Shown here: positions 46,536 through 56,067 of the stretch, in pieces | Layout: the number at the start of each line of letters is the position of its first letter | Position numbering within the stretch: the stretch's first letter is position 1 | Source of the DNA: Bythopirellula sp. | GTDB taxonomy: Bacteria; Planctomycetota; Planctomycetia; Pirellulales; Lacipirellulaceae | DNA: 63,872 nucleotides | Direction: 5' to 3' | NCBI GenBank assembly: GCA_028285205.1 | Contig: JANQQA010000262.1 | Coordinates: forward strand, 1-63,872 | Position numbers and translations under genes: made by a program | The notes under the pieces: model-generated | What the model was told of the DNA's origin: nothing | The model's database searches: none | Seen by the model: only the letters and a program-made list of their open reading frames with translations

Positions 46536-47540
46536 TCAGGCGGCTGACTTTGTCCACACCCGCGGCCGCACGACGTCTCTCACTAACCCCAACATCTCCA
46601 GCGAGCGGATCGTGATCCAGGTGACGTCGAATTCCCACCATTTGTGGCCGTGGGCGGCGGCGCGTTGGTCGGCGTGGTGGTTGTTGTGCCAGCCTTCGCC
46701 GTTGCTCCACAGACCGACCAGCCAGTTGTTGCGGCTGTTGTCGTCGGTGTCGTAGTTCTTGTAGCCCCAGATGTGCGTGAAGGAGTTCACGCTCCAGGTG
46801 ATGTGCCAGGTCACGACCGTCCGCACGAAGACGCCCCACACAAGTAGGCTCAGCCCGAATTGAACTGCTGCTGCGAGTGTACCGCCCATCGCCAGTGCAG
46901 CACCGAAGCCGCCCAAGAAGAACACGGCCATCGATGTGGCGTAGATCCACAGCCAGTTTTCGTTCCTCTCTAGCTTCAAGTAAAACGGATCGCGGAGGAT
47001 GTCACGCGTGTATTTTTCGTAGTCGTAGACGTTGATGAAATCGCGATTGATAATCATCAGCCAACCGCAGTGTCCCCAGAAAAAGTTCACCAGTGGGCTA
47101 TGCGGATCGGTGCGATGGTCGGAATGCTTGTGGTGGATGCGATGCATGGCAACCCAGCAGGCGGGGGTATCTTGCATGGTGCAAACCCCGAGCACGGCGA
47201 ATGTGTGCTCAAGCCATTTGGGGGCGACAAATCCCTGATGCGTCAGCAAACGGTGGTAACACAAGTTGATCCCCAGCGTGCCGAAAATGTAGAGGCCGAG
47301 GATGCTCAGTACGACGCCCGTCCAACTGAAGAAGTACGGGAAGAATGCCAAGCATGCGAGCAGATGGATGAACGGGATCCCAATCGCGTAACGCCAACGC
47401 ACCCGCACTGGATTGACGGTCGTCACGGGCCATTCCAAGTGGCGCATGGCGGGATTGTCTTTGACCGCCTGCTGCATCTCCGCGTCGGTCAGAGGCGGCT
47501 CATCCGCTGTTGTGTCTTCGGAAACCGTGTCGGTTGCCAT
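46536..47540 (-). CDS. acyl-CoA/fatty acid delta-9-type desaturase
   Basis: 334 residues from the ATG at 47540 with AAAGGTGG before it. Three His boxes of the membrane desaturase family are present: HRLLTH (96-101), HRIHH (133-137) and HNNHH in the third quarter. Hydrophobic pairs of helices flank them (IGIPFIHLLACLAFFPYFF; SWTGVVLSILGLYIFGTLG). It introduces a cis double bond into acyl chains and so tunes membrane fluidity; the electron donor is not encoded here. Convergent with the DHFR-like gene. Confidence 0.92.
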   Translation of the reverse strand: MATDTVSEDTTADEPPLTDAEMQQAVKDNPAMRHLEWPVTTVNPVRVRWRYAIGIPFIHLLACLAFFPYFFSWTGVVLSILGLYIFGTLGINLCYHRLLTHQGFVAPKWLEHTFAVLGVCTMQDTPACWVAMHRIHHKHSDHRTDPHSPLVNFFWGHCGWLMIINRDFINVYDYEKYTRDILRDPFYLKLERNENWLWIYATSMAVFFLGGFGAALAMGGTLAAAVQFGLSLLVWGVFVRTVVTWHITWSVNSFTHIWGYKNYDTDDNSRNNWLVGLWSNGEGWHNNHHADQRAAAHGHKWWEFDVTWITIRSLEMLGLVRDVVRPRVWTKSAA

Positions 47541-47785
47541 TGGGATCCACCTTTGTTTGATCTTCGTGCGATTTAATCTCAAGCGCGTTGCTGAAGGCGC
47601 GAGACAGGGGTAACCGCTTTGGTTAGGCAGGAATAACAGTATACTCATCCTGACAACGAGCCAACAGGCTGAGATATGGTGGGGGGGCTAGATTCTTCTA
47701 AAATCTCGCGGAACGAGCGATTCCGCCCATCATCTCAGCGAAACCCGCACATGTGGTGGCCCCGATTGTTGGTATTGGAGAAACT

Positions 47786-49051
47786 ATGCGGCTGCTTGAT
47801 GTACGACGAGCCGAGTTGCCGGCACTTGCGTGGGCGGCGAGCTGGTTCTTCTGCGTGCTCGCCGCTTACTACACAATCAGGCCGGTGCGCGAGACGTTTG
47901 CCTCGAATCTGGACAGTGATCAGAAGGCGAACCTATTCACGCTGACGCTGGTGGTGATGCTGCTGGCAACACCGCTATACGGGTGGATCGTTTCGCGGGT
48001 GAGTCGTCGCTGGCTGGTACCAACGGTGTACAGTTTCTTCATCGCAAACCTGCTGGTGTTTCGTTACTTGCTTCAGGGCGAGACCACTGAGTTATGGGTT
48101 TCGGGTGCTTTTTTCGTCTGGATCAGTGTCTTCAACTTGTTCGTCGTCACGCTGTTTTGGGGCACCGTGGTTGATTTGTTCAGCGGCGAACAAGGCAAAC
48201 GGCTGTTCGGATTGGTTTTTGGTGCCGGAACGCTGGGGCAGCTGGCGAGCTCCTGGGGCGTGCAATCATTCGTCGATCAACTTGGTGTCGCGAATCTCCT
48301 CTGGGTGAGCGTTGCGCTACTGGCCCTGTCGATCGGGTGCTCGTGGCAACTCAGAAGCCAATGGAAGCAAACGACGGAGCCGTCCCGCTCGAGTGGCACA
48401 ACCTGGGCGGAAATTTGGCAGGGAGTCGTCGCGGTGGTGCGTTCGCCTTATCTACGCGGGATCGCGCTGTTTATCCTGACTGCCAGTTTCTGCGCGACGA
48501 TCGTGTACTTCCAAATGACCGAAGCAGTGGGTCAGCAGCTTGAAACTGACTCCGAGAAAACAAGCTGGTTTGCCAAAGTGAATGCCGCGCAGGCGATCGT
48601 CACGCTGTTGATGCAGACCGTCGTTGTGGGTTGGCTGCTGCGCCGCATCGGCGTCGGGCGCACACTAGCTCTCGTGCCGCTGGTTTTCCTGGTAGGTTTC
48701 ACCTGGCTTGCCATGTCACCCAGTCTGCTGACGCTCGGCGTGTTTCAAGTCGCGCTGCGCTCGGCGTCGTTCTCGCTGGGAAATCCAGCGCTAGAGGTGC
48801 TGTTCACTGCGGTAAAACCGGAGCAGAAGTACCGCGCCAAGGCCTTCATCGATACCGTCGGAAAACGTACCGGCGACGTATTAGGAGGGCGAGGTTACGC
48901 GCTGTTGGCATTGCTGGGATGGTCAGCATCGACAATGTCGTTGGCAGTGCTGCCAATCGCGCTAGGGGTGATCGGGCTGTGCCTCATCCTTGGCTCCGCG
49001 CATCAACAGGCTACCGCCATGGCGAAGATCAACGAAGCGAATCGAACGTAA
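47786..49051 (+). CDS. membrane transporter of the MFS/NTP-NDP exchanger type
   Basis: About 421 residues from the ATG at 47786 (GGAG five bases ahead); a GTG at 47753 is an alternative. Many membrane helices. The first one (WAASWFFCVLAAYYTIRPVR) carries the YYTIRPVRE motif seen in planctomycete and chlamydial ADP/ATP carrier (Npt/TlcA)-like proteins. A nucleotide substrate is possible but not proven. The last 90 bases overlap the convergent mfnE-like gene. Confidence 0.8.
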   Translation: MRLLDVRRAELPALAWAASWFFCVLAAYYTIRPVRETFASNLDSDQKANLFTLTLVVMLLATPLYGWIVSRVSRRWLVPTVYSFFIANLLVFRYLLQGETTELWVSGAFFVWISVFNLFVVTLFWGTVVDLFSGEQGKRLFGLVFGAGTLGQLASSWGVQSFVDQLGVANLLWVSVALLALSIGCSWQLRSQWKQTTEPSRSSGTTWAEIWQGVVAVVRSPYLRGIALFILTASFCATIVYFQMTEAVGQQLETDSEKTSWFAKVNAAQAIVTLLMQTVVVGWLLRRIGVGRTLALVPLVFLVGFTWLAMSPSLLTLGVFQVALRSASFSLGNPALEVLFTAVKPEQKYRAKAFIDTVGKRTGDVLGGRGYALLALLGWSASTMSLAVLPIALGVIGLCLILGSAHQQATAMAKINEANRT

Positions 49052-49597
49052 GCCGCTTGCCAGCACCGGAAATGCCTCGTCGACGTAGCCAGCATCTGCG
49101 AGGCCCTTTAAGTCGCAATCATCGGTAGGAAGACTGGATTTCATAAGCACGAGCTCCGCGGCGTCGAGCACCTCCGCCAGACGAGCAGCTATCGAGTCAC
49201 TCGTCACCCGCCAGCCGATCGGCAACTGCCGGCCGCGGGATGCTGGTTCCTGATCGCGAAGCCAGTGAGCAGAATCAAACACAACGCAAGCTGGCTGGAC
49301 TGGACGATGACGCAGATCGAGGATGTCATCTGTAAGTGAAGTATTTGCCAGCGAAGAGTAAAGCAATCTTGCTGTGACCGACATGAGATCGATGCAAATC
49401 CAATGGGCGGCTTCCTGGTCGATTGGATGCGTGTCGTGCCAACGTCGCACCTCATCGACGAGTGGCCCACCACCCGCGATCAGTACTGAGGACGCCGGCG
49501 ATTGATTTGCCAACCATTCCTTGATGCGGTCAGCCAGATCGGGCAAATCGAAGAGGCTGCCGCCAAGCTTGACGATTTGTAGAGGCGGGTGACTCAC
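48962..49597 (-). CDS. mfnE: amino-acid-kinase-family protein, likely mfnE
   Basis: 211 residues from the GTG at 49597, which overlaps the TGA of the gene before it. IVKLGGSLFDLPDLADRI and VLIAGGGPLVDEVRRWHD are the phosphate-binding loops of amino-acid kinases. In methanofuran synthesis MfnE phosphorylates the aminomethylfuran phosphate to the diphosphate. The name rests on its place between mfnF and the end of the cluster plus family membership; a general kinase is the alternative. Its 3' end overlaps the convergent transporter gene by 90 bases. Confidence 0.7.
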   Translation of the reverse strand: MSHPPLQIVKLGGSLFDLPDLADRIKEWLANQSPASSVLIAGGGPLVDEVRRWHDTHPIDQEAAHWICIDLMSVTARLLYSSLANTSLTDDILDLRHRPVQPACVVFDSAHWLRDQEPASRGRQLPIGWRVTSDSIAARLAEVLDAAELVLMKSSLPTDDCDLKGLADAGYVDEAFPVLASGLRSIRFVDLRHGGSLLMRGAKDEAQPDHP

Positions 49598-50592
49598 GAT
49601 TGCACTCTCTCTCGGGCCAATACTGCCAACGCGTGAGCACAAGCAGCGCGGCTGATTTCGGCTCCAAGCCGGTCCGTCAACGAGACGACCTCGCATGACC
49701 ATCCCAGCCGTTTAACGAGTTGGCGGGCCAAAAACTCACCTTCGCCACTGAGGATCACTTTCGATGGCTCATTTCGGACGACCTCAGATGCGGCAAGTAG
49801 TTCGATTTGGCTGCGCCAGACGATGGCAGCTGCCTCGACGGCTTCCGCCCATGAGAACATCGTCGTGTCGGCGCAGATCGAGCGGGCAAGCCGCGCGTGT
49901 GCATGCGCCTGGGTGCAAGGCCGTCCGTCCGTCGAGCAGTAGCTGTCGGGTTCTTCCGGCATGTATCCGAGTATGACATAAGCATCATGGGTAGTGGCGA
50001 ATAGTTCTTGCGCGACGGCGCACGAGTTGCCTCGCCAGGGCAGTTCCGAAACCAGTGCACAGATCGGGCTCCGTTTAACGCCCGTGTAGACAAGACTTCC
50101 CTCTGCCAGACGCTCGGGATCCGTTTGTCCAACAGTATGCGGGATTCCTTGATCGAGCGGTATGAGGTCGCAAGTTGTGGAGCCAATATCGATCAACAGC
50201 GCCGGTACCTCTGTGCAAAACCGACCTGCATAGCTGGCCAAGACGTGCCAATTACTGGCCGCGGCAAGCAAGGGTTCTTTCCTCGCAGCGTCGACCGTCA
50301 CCAACCCGCCATCGCACAGGTAGACCGCGATGTTTCGACTCCCAGCGGCCTGGGCGACTGCCTTAAGAATCGCTACTACGCCCGCAGCCTTTGTTGCAAA
50401 GCAATCGGCGAGTTCGCCCGTCATTGTGACTGCCAGTGACCCTGCGGGCGGTGCTTTCGTAAGCAATTCGGAGAGCGCCGAGGCCAGTTCTGTCGGACGT
50501 TTCCAGAGTGGAAATGCGAGAGACTCTGCGTACCCGCACCCGTCGGCGATCTTGATATTGGCCCCGCCAATGTCGAGTCCCAGCCAGTTCAT
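49594..50592 (-). CDS. mfnF: H4MPT-linked C1 transfer pathway protein, likely mfnF
   Basis: 332 residues of the hydantoinase/ASKHA fold: GLDIGGANIKIADG at the start, VTMTGELADCFATKAAGV, then LLIDIGSTTCDLIPL, the second phosphate loop, and VILSGEGEFLARQLVKRLG near the end. This set is known as the C1-pathway protein of methylotrophs and planctomycetes, and MfnF in archaea, where it joins the aminomethylfuran unit to gamma-glutamyltyramine. It starts two bases after mfnD ends. Confidence 0.82.
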   Translation of the reverse strand: MNWLGLDIGGANIKIADGCGYAESLAFPLWKRPTELASALSELLTKAPPAGSLAVTMTGELADCFATKAAGVVAILKAVAQAAGSRNIAVYLCDGGLVTVDAARKEPLLAAASNWHVLASYAGRFCTEVPALLIDIGSTTCDLIPLDQGIPHTVGQTDPERLAEGSLVYTGVKRSPICALVSELPWRGNSCAVAQELFATTHDAYVILGYMPEEPDSYCSTDGRPCTQAHAHARLARSICADTTMFSWAEAVEAAAIVWRSQIELLAASEVVRNEPSKVILSGEGEFLARQLVKRLGWSCEVVSLTDRLGAEISRAACAHALAVLARERVQS

Positions 50593-50594
50593 GC

Positions 50595-51617
50595 TTAACT
50601 CACTGGTTGGAGGATCGTCCCATCGGCGGAGAACTCCAGCGGATCGGTCTTAAACTCCGGACTGACAGCATGGCCGGAGAAGTTGTCGAGCAGCGCGCGG
50701 GCGAGGTTGTCTTTGGTCGCGGCTCGCAGTCCGACGTACGACGTGGTCACACGAGGGTTGACTTCGATGACAAAGTCCTCCGAGCCATCGCCAGCTTTGC
50801 CGAGTACCAGGTCGATGCCTACGTAGCCGAGCGCGGGTGGCAGTGCGTCCATCGCGCGTCCAGCCAATGCGTTGGCTCGGCTCGCGAGCGCTGGCTCGCG
50901 CAATAATGCGCCGCCGAGATAAGTGAACCGTCCATCATTGCTGAGATGCTGCCGGCACGGTTGCAGATGCGTACGATGCGTTGGGCCGCACAGCATGGCA
51001 ACACTCGCGGCGATGCCGGGGCAGTATTGCTCCAGTCGGCGGGGCCAGGGGTAGGGAGGCGGTTCGTCCTGAGAGCTGGCGACCAGCAATGTGTGCTGGG
51101 ATCCCGCACCGCATACCGGCTTCAGCACCGCCGGATATGCGACATCGGCAGGAAGCTTCTCCACGTCGGCCGCGAGCGACACCGCTCTAGGCGACGGAAC
51201 GTCTGCTGCCGCCAGTCGGGCCGCGGCTTGATCTTTGTTCCCGGTCAAGGTCACAAACTCGTGGGAAGATGCCAGAACCTCCCCACCGCCTCGACGCGCG
51301 TGTCGCAACGTCTCGGTGAGAATCTCATCGAACTCGGGTGCAATAATCAAAGTATGATCGGCTTCCGCTGCCAATCGTTCAATCTCATCTTGGCGGTGCG
51401 TTGAAGAGTGAATCTCCACCACCTCGCACCCTGGTAGCGCCAGATCGTCGAGCCGCATATCACGCAGCACGGTGACCTTCGCACCTGCGATGCGAGAGAA
51501 GTCACTCGCCAGGGCCGTCAGCATCGCGGTGCCCTCGGCAAGCAGTGATGCCGGCAACGGGCTGGGCTCCTCGACGAGTCCGCCGCCGGTAATCCACTCG
51601 TAAAGAAAGATGTGCAT
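50595..51617 (-). CDS. mfnD: ATP-grasp ligase, likely tyramine-glutamate ligase mfnD
   Basis: 340 residues. MHIFLYEWITGGG is a characteristic N-terminus of this ATP-grasp set. ATP-grasp motifs are VLKPVCGAGSQHTLLV, CPGIAASVAMLCG and VIEVNPRVTTSYVGL. In methanofuran synthesis MfnD joins glutamate to tyramine using ATP. Position next to mfnF and mfnE supports the call; other ATP-grasp ligases share the motifs. It starts 43 bases after the MIP18-family gene, same strand. Confidence 0.78.
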   Translation of the reverse strand: MHIFLYEWITGGGLVEEPSPLPASLLAEGTAMLTALASDFSRIAGAKVTVLRDMRLDDLALPGCEVVEIHSSTHRQDEIERLAAEADHTLIIAPEFDEILTETLRHARRGGGEVLASSHEFVTLTGNKDQAAARLAAADVPSPRAVSLAADVEKLPADVAYPAVLKPVCGAGSQHTLLVASSQDEPPPYPWPRRLEQYCPGIAASVAMLCGPTHRTHLQPCRQHLSNDGRFTYLGGALLREPALASRANALAGRAMDALPPALGYVGIDLVLGKAGDGSEDFVIEVNPRVTTSYVGLRAATKDNLARALLDNFSGHAVSPEFKTDPLEFSADGTILQPVS

Positions 51618-51660
51618 AATAGCGGTCAGCTCGCAGCAGTCAGCTATCAGCCCATGCGAA

Positions 51661-51978
51661 CTAGAAGATTCCGAGCTGGTCTTTGGCGTCCTCGGTCATG
51701 CGATCGGGCGTCCAGGGCGGGTCCATCACGAGTTTGACGTCGACTTCGCCGACTTCTTCCAGCCTGCCGACGAAGTCTTTCGACTGACCGAGCAGTTGCG
51801 GGCCCGCCGGACACGCAGGGCTGGTCATGGTCATTTCGACGTCGACATTCGATTTGCCTTCCTTGTTCTCCTCAATCTTGATCTCGTAGATCAAGCCCAG
51901 ATCCACGATGTTGACGAACAACTCGGGATCGATCACCTGCTTGAGTGCTTCGCGAACTTTGTCTTCGGCAATGGGCAT
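51661..51978 (-). CDS. MIP18/DUF59-family Fe-S assembly factor (SufT-like)
   Basis: 105 residues from the ATG at 51978. The DUF59 pattern is complete: REALKQVIDPELFVNIVDLG and MTSPACPAGPQLLGQS, with the conserved Cys, and the C-terminal KLVMDPPWTPDRMTEDAKDQ. SufT-type proteins help in loading Fe-S clusters onto targets. It starts four bases after the Rieske gene ends and belongs to the suf run. Confidence 0.9.
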   Translation of the reverse strand: MPIAEDKVREALKQVIDPELFVNIVDLGLIYEIKIEENKEGKSNVDVEMTMTSPACPAGPQLLGQSKDFVGRLEEVGEVDVKLVMDPPWTPDRMTEDAKDQLGIF

Positions 51979-51982
51979 AACA

Positions 51983-52306
51983 CTACTCCTCGTTGAGACG
52001 AACAAGAACCTGATCGCCGTCGACTTTCACTTCGTGAGCGACCGTCGGCTTTGTTGCGGGCATCGTTTTGGCCGCCCCCGAACTAACGTCGAACTTCGCA
52101 CCGTGCCGTGGACAAGCAATTGTACCGTCCTGACCGTCAACAGGTCCATCACTGAGCGGCCCCCCGTCGTGGGTGCACACGTCGTCCAACGCGTAGAAAT
52201 GCCCAGCCGCGTGAATCAAGACCAGCAGCCGATCCTCGACCTCAATCAACATTGAGTCTGGATCCTGCAGCTCTGACGTTTTCGCGACAGCAACGAAGTC
52301 AGACAT
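51983..52306 (-). CDS. Rieske-type [2Fe-2S] ferredoxin
   Basis: 107 residues. The two Rieske ligand boxes are CTHDGG (Cys44, His46) and CPRHG (Cys65, His68). Similar small Rieske proteins serve as ferredoxin subunits of non-haem oxygenases, or sit in suf operons with SufD. Here the suf context favours an electron or cluster role in Fe-S biogenesis. Confidence 0.92.
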   Translation of the reverse strand: MSDFVAVAKTSELQDPDSMLIEVEDRLLVLIHAAGHFYALDDVCTHDGGPLSDGPVDGQDGTIACPRHGAKFDVSSGAAKTMPATKPTVAHEVKVDGDQVLVRLNEE

Positions 52307-52338
52307 AGAATACTTTCGTGCGAAGCACCGTCTTGAGT

Positions 52339-53646
52339 CTACAGATCGCGAACGCGTTGCCCAATCGCCTCACCGAGCGCTTCGCGAACACTCTCGATGG
52401 TGATTCGATCAAACACCTGCTGGAAGAAGCCTGTGACAATCATTCTCACAGCCTCCTGACGTGTGTAGCCACGCGTCATGGCATAGAACAACTGCTGGTC
52501 GTCGACTCGGCCCGACGTGCTGCCATGGGTACAACGAACGTCGTCGGCTTCGATTTCCAGGCCGGGAATCGAGTCCGCCCGTGCCGTCGTGGCGAGCATG
52601 AGATTGTCGTTACGCTGATAAGCGTTGGTTCGCTGGGCGCCTTCGTCGACTTTGATCATGCCACGCCAAACGGTCCGCGATACGTCTTGCAGAGCGGCTT
52701 TATACAGCAAATCGCTTGTGCAGAATTCCGCCTGATGGTGCTGATGTGTATTGTAACACAAATGTTGCTTGCCCTGAGTGAACATGACGCCGTTCACCTG
52801 GGCTTCTGCGTCCTTGCCGGTGAGCGCGACGTGCTGGTTCACCTTGGCAAGACGGCTGCCCAGAGCACCGATCGTCCACTGCAATCCTGCCGACTGGGCG
52901 ACGTGGCCCATCTGGTGAGCGAAGTGCCAGACTCCGCTGCCCCAGTTCTGCAAATTGACGTAACGCAGCCGTGCATCCTTCTCGACAATCAGTTCGATTG
53001 AGCCGCAGTGCAGTCCTCCAGCTTCTGTACTAGTACTGGCGGTTTCGGAAAGCAAGGTTGCCTCCGCACCTTCCTCCAGGATCACCAACGTTTTCGTCAG
53101 GTCGACGCCGCCGTCCGTCATCGTCGACAGCGAGTGCAGCGGCTGCTCGACGCGAGTCTTCTTGGGGACATATAGTACGGTCCCGCCGCTGAACATCGCC
53201 GCATTCAGTGCGGAGAACTTGTCGTAATGCGGATCGACCAGCTTTCGCTCGATGTAGGGACGCAGCAGATCGCCGTGTTCGCTGATGACTTTATCAAAGC
53301 TGCCGAAGACGATGCCACGATCAGCGAGTTCTGCAGACAGCTCGCTCTCAACGCTAAGGCCATCGACCGACGAACAGCTTCCGCCCAGATCGACGCCTTC
53401 GGCCAGCAATGCTCGCGGCGACTCGATCTCGGACAACTCACTCGCTGGCGAGTAGCGGCCTAGCTTGAACAGGCGGATATCCGTCCGCATCCATTCTTCG
53501 TCTTTATTCGTCGGCAGACTTAGTTCGTTGAACCGAGCCCAAGCGGAAGCACGCAAATCGTTGAGCCAGCCTGGCTCGTCGCGTGCCGCTAGAAAGGCAT
53601 CGAAGGTTTCCTGGGAAAATCCGGCCGGAGCCAAAGTGCTACTCAT
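52339..53646 (-). CDS. sufD: Fe-S cluster assembly scaffold subunit SufD
   Basis: 435 residues of the SufBD beta-helix family: the N-terminal DEEWMRTDIRLFKLGR segment, the central KKTRVEQPLHSLSTMT and VILEEGAEATLLSET, and the C-terminal signature RCTHGSTSGRVDDQQLFYAM containing the functional His, then GFFQQVFDRI. It pairs with SufB and SufC as the SufBC2D scaffold in the cytoplasm. Encoded 68 bases after sufB. Confidence 0.93.
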   Translation of the reverse strand: MSSTLAPAGFSQETFDAFLAARDEPGWLNDLRASAWARFNELSLPTNKDEEWMRTDIRLFKLGRYSPASELSEIESPRALLAEGVDLGGSCSSVDGLSVESELSAELADRGIVFGSFDKVISEHGDLLRPYIERKLVDPHYDKFSALNAAMFSGGTVLYVPKKTRVEQPLHSLSTMTDGGVDLTKTLVILEEGAEATLLSETASTSTEAGGLHCGSIELIVEKDARLRYVNLQNWGSGVWHFAHQMGHVAQSAGLQWTIGALGSRLAKVNQHVALTGKDAEAQVNGVMFTQGKQHLCYNTHQHHQAEFCTSDLLYKAALQDVSRTVWRGMIKVDEGAQRTNAYQRNDNLMLATTARADSIPGLEIEADDVRCTHGSTSGRVDDQQLFYAMTRGYTRQEAVRMIVTGFFQQVFDRITIESVREALGEAIGQRVRDL

Positions 53647-53714
53647 CTGATTCAGTGTTCGTAGGGAGGCTTGCTTGTAAATAGGAAGTGCGGAGTGATA
53701 GACCTGCAGGCGGA

Positions 53715-55148
53715 TTAACCCACGCTGCCTTCCATTTGCAGTTCGATGAGACGATTCATCTCGACCGCGTACTCCATCGGCAGCTCTTTGATCAGCGGCT
53801 CGATGAAGCCGCTAACGATCATCGAACTTGCCTCGGCTTCGGTTAAGCCGCGACTCATGAGGTAGAACAACTGCTCCTCGCCGATCCGCGAAACGCTCGC
53901 TTCGTGTTCGATTTGAACGTCTTGCTCCTCAACCTCGATGTAGGGGTAGGTATCGCTACGGCTATCTGAGTCAAGAATCAGCGCGTCGCACACGACGTTG
54001 CTTTTGCAATCGGTCGCGTTGTCTTCGACTTTGCACAGACCGCGGTAGCTGCTGCGTCCGCCGTTCTTGCTGATGCTCTTAGAGATAATCCGGCTTTTGG
54101 TATTGGGGGCACAGTGGACAACTTTGGCCCCGGCATCTTGGTGTTGGCCCTTCGACGAAAATGCGATCGAGAGGATCTCGCCACGTGCACCAGGCTCCAT
54201 CATGTAAACCGCCGGGTACTTCATCGTGAGCTGGCTACCAAGGTTGCCGTCGACCCACTCCATCAGAGCGTTCTCGTAGGCCATCGCACGCTTGGTCACG
54301 AGGTTGTAGATATTATTGGCCCAGTTCTGGATCGTCGTGTAACGGCAACGACCGTTCTTCTTGACCATCACCTCGACGACTGCCGAGTGCAGGCTCTCGG
54401 TCGTATACATCGGAGCGGTGCAACCTTCGACGTAGTGCACTTCGGCACCTTCGTCGACGATGATCAGAGTCCGCTCGAACTGACCCATTTGCTCCGCGTT
54501 AATCCGGAAGTACGCCTGCAACGGAAAGTCGATCTTGACGCCTGGCGGCACGTAAATAAAGGAACCGCCCGACCAGACCGCCGAGTTGAGCGCGGCAAAT
54601 TTGTTGTCCGTCGAAGGTATGATCTTCCCGAAGTACTCACGTAGCAGTTCAGGGTGCTCCTTCACGGCGGTGTCGGTATCGGTGAAGATTACGCCCTTAT
54701 TGCCCAGATCTTCCTGCAGCGAACCGTAAACGACCTCGCTCTCGAACTGAGCCTTTACGCCGGCGAGGTACTTCTTCTCGGCCTCAGGAATTCCGAGCTT
54801 GTCGAACGTATCCTTAATTTCTTGGGGCACATCGTCCCACGTCTTTCCCTGTTCGCTGGTCGGCTTCAGGTAGTAGTAGATGTCTTGGAAGTCGATATTG
54901 ATCGCGCCGCCCCACTTGGGCATCGGCTTCGACTCGAAAATGCGATAGGCCTCCAGGCGGAAGTCGCGCATCCAACCTGGCTCGCCCTTCATCTCCGAGA
55001 TCTGAGCGACGATCTCTTCGTTGATCCCGCGCTCGGCCTTGAAAACGTCAGTTGTCGGCGTGACGAAATCGTACTTGTTGATTTCGCCAATTGCTTCGTT
55101 CTCAGGAATATTTTGGTCGGGAACGCTTTGGGTTATGTCCGTTGCCAT
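53715..55148 (-). CDS. sufB: Fe-S cluster assembly scaffold SufB
   Basis: 477 residues, typical length. Motifs: KMPKWG-type segment ([20 protein letters not shown]), [38 protein letters not shown] and [17 protein letters not shown]. The C-terminal [20 protein letters not shown] holds the Cys used for cluster assembly, followed by the [20 protein letters not shown] signature. A ribosome site AGGAAG precedes the ATG. Scaffold of the SUF system. Confidence 0.96.
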   Translation of the reverse strand: MATDITQSVPDQNIPENEAIGEINKYDFVTPTTDVFKAERGINEEIVAQISEMKGEPGWMRDFRLEAYRIFESKPMPKWGGAINIDFQDIYYYLKPTSEQGKTWDDVPQEIKDTFDKLGIPEAEKKYLAGVKAQFESEVVYGSLQEDLGNKGVIFTDTDTAVKEHPELLREYFGKIIPSTDNKFAALNSAVWSGGSFIYVPPGVKIDFPLQAYFRINAEQMGQFERTLIIVDEGAEVHYVEGCTAPMYTTESLHSAVVEVMVKKNGRCRYTTIQNWANNIYNLVTKRAMAYENALMEWVDGNLGSQLTMKYPAVYMMEPGARGEILSIAFSSKGQHQDAGAKVVHCAPNTKSRIISKSISKNGGRSSYRGLCKVEDNATDCKSNVVCDALILDSDSRSDTYPYIEVEEQDVQIEHEASVSRIGEEQLFYLMSRGLTEAEASSMIVSGFIEPLIKELPMEYAVEMNRLIELQMEGSVG

Positions 55149-55162
55149 CGATCACTTCCTCG

Positions 55163-55981
55163 TTAGTGTGCTAGTGCCTCTGTTTCGGCCATCTCTTCTT
55201 CCGCCGCCGCCGCTTCCGGATACGCAGCGCGAATCCTTTCGTAACCTTCCGTGTACAGCTCTTGGGCCAACTCCACTCCGCCTGTCTCGACGAGCTTGCC
55301 GCCGAGCATCACGTGGGTGAAGTCCGGAACATTCTGATCGAGCAACTTATCGTGGTGCGTAATGATCAGAATTCCCATCTCCGCGCCACCGATTTCCGCG
55401 ATGGACTGACTTGCAAGCTTTACGGCATCGACGTCCAAGCCGCTGTCGGTCTCATCCAGGATGGCGAACTTGGGTCGCAGCATCGCCAGTTGCAGAATTT
55501 CGGCACGTTTCATCTCGCCGCCAGAGAATCCGTCGTTGACGTATCGGCGGGCAAACTCCACGTCCATCTTGAGCTGTTCCATCTTGTCTTTCAATTCCTT
55601 GCGGAACTGCCGCATGGGAATCAGCTCTTCGCCTTCCTTGCGCTCGGGGTTGCGAACGTTGGTGGTCGCGTGCCGCAGGAAGTCGGCCATCTTCACGCCA
55701 GGGATCGCCATCGGACGTTGAAACGCCATGAAGATGCCGGCTCGGGAACGCTCTGTCGCATCCATCTCGAGCACGTCCTCGCCGTTCAATTCGATCTTAC
55801 CTCCCGTGACCTCGTAGTTGGGATGCCCCATGATGGCATTCCCGAGCGTACTCTTGCCCGAACCGTTGGGACCCATGAGAGCATGCGTTTCGCCGCGATT
55901 AATCGTGAGGTTCACACCACGAAGAATTGGCTTGCCCTCAACGGCAACATGCAAATCGGTGATTTTCAAAGTTTCGGACAT
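55163..55981 (-). CDS. sufC: Fe-S assembly ATPase SufC
   Basis: 272 residues from the ATG at 55981 (a TTG nine bases earlier is the alternative). ABC ATPase: Walker A GPNGSGKS at 37-44, Q-loop MAFQRPMAIPGV, signature SGGEMKRAEILQ, Walker B FAILDETDSGLDVDA, and the H-loop in ITHHDKLLD. It drives conformational change of SufBD. The C-terminus is slightly longer than in E. coli (Ala/Glu-rich tail). 14 bases before sufB. Confidence 0.96.
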   Translation of the reverse strand: MSETLKITDLHVAVEGKPILRGVNLTINRGETHALMGPNGSGKSTLGNAIMGHPNYEVTGGKIELNGEDVLEMDATERSRAGIFMAFQRPMAIPGVKMADFLRHATTNVRNPERKEGEELIPMRQFRKELKDKMEQLKMDVEFARRYVNDGFSGGEMKRAEILQLAMLRPKFAILDETDSGLDVDAVKLASQSIAEIGGAEMGILIITHHDKLLDQNVPDFTHVMLGGKLVETGGVELAQELYTEGYERIRAAYPEAAAAEEEMAETEALAH

Positions 55982-56067
55982 GGAAGGCAACTTCTAGAAT
56001 TAGGTGGGTGAGATGTGACAGAACGGCGATTCGGCGAATCGCTCTAACAGTATGCAGTGAACAAACA

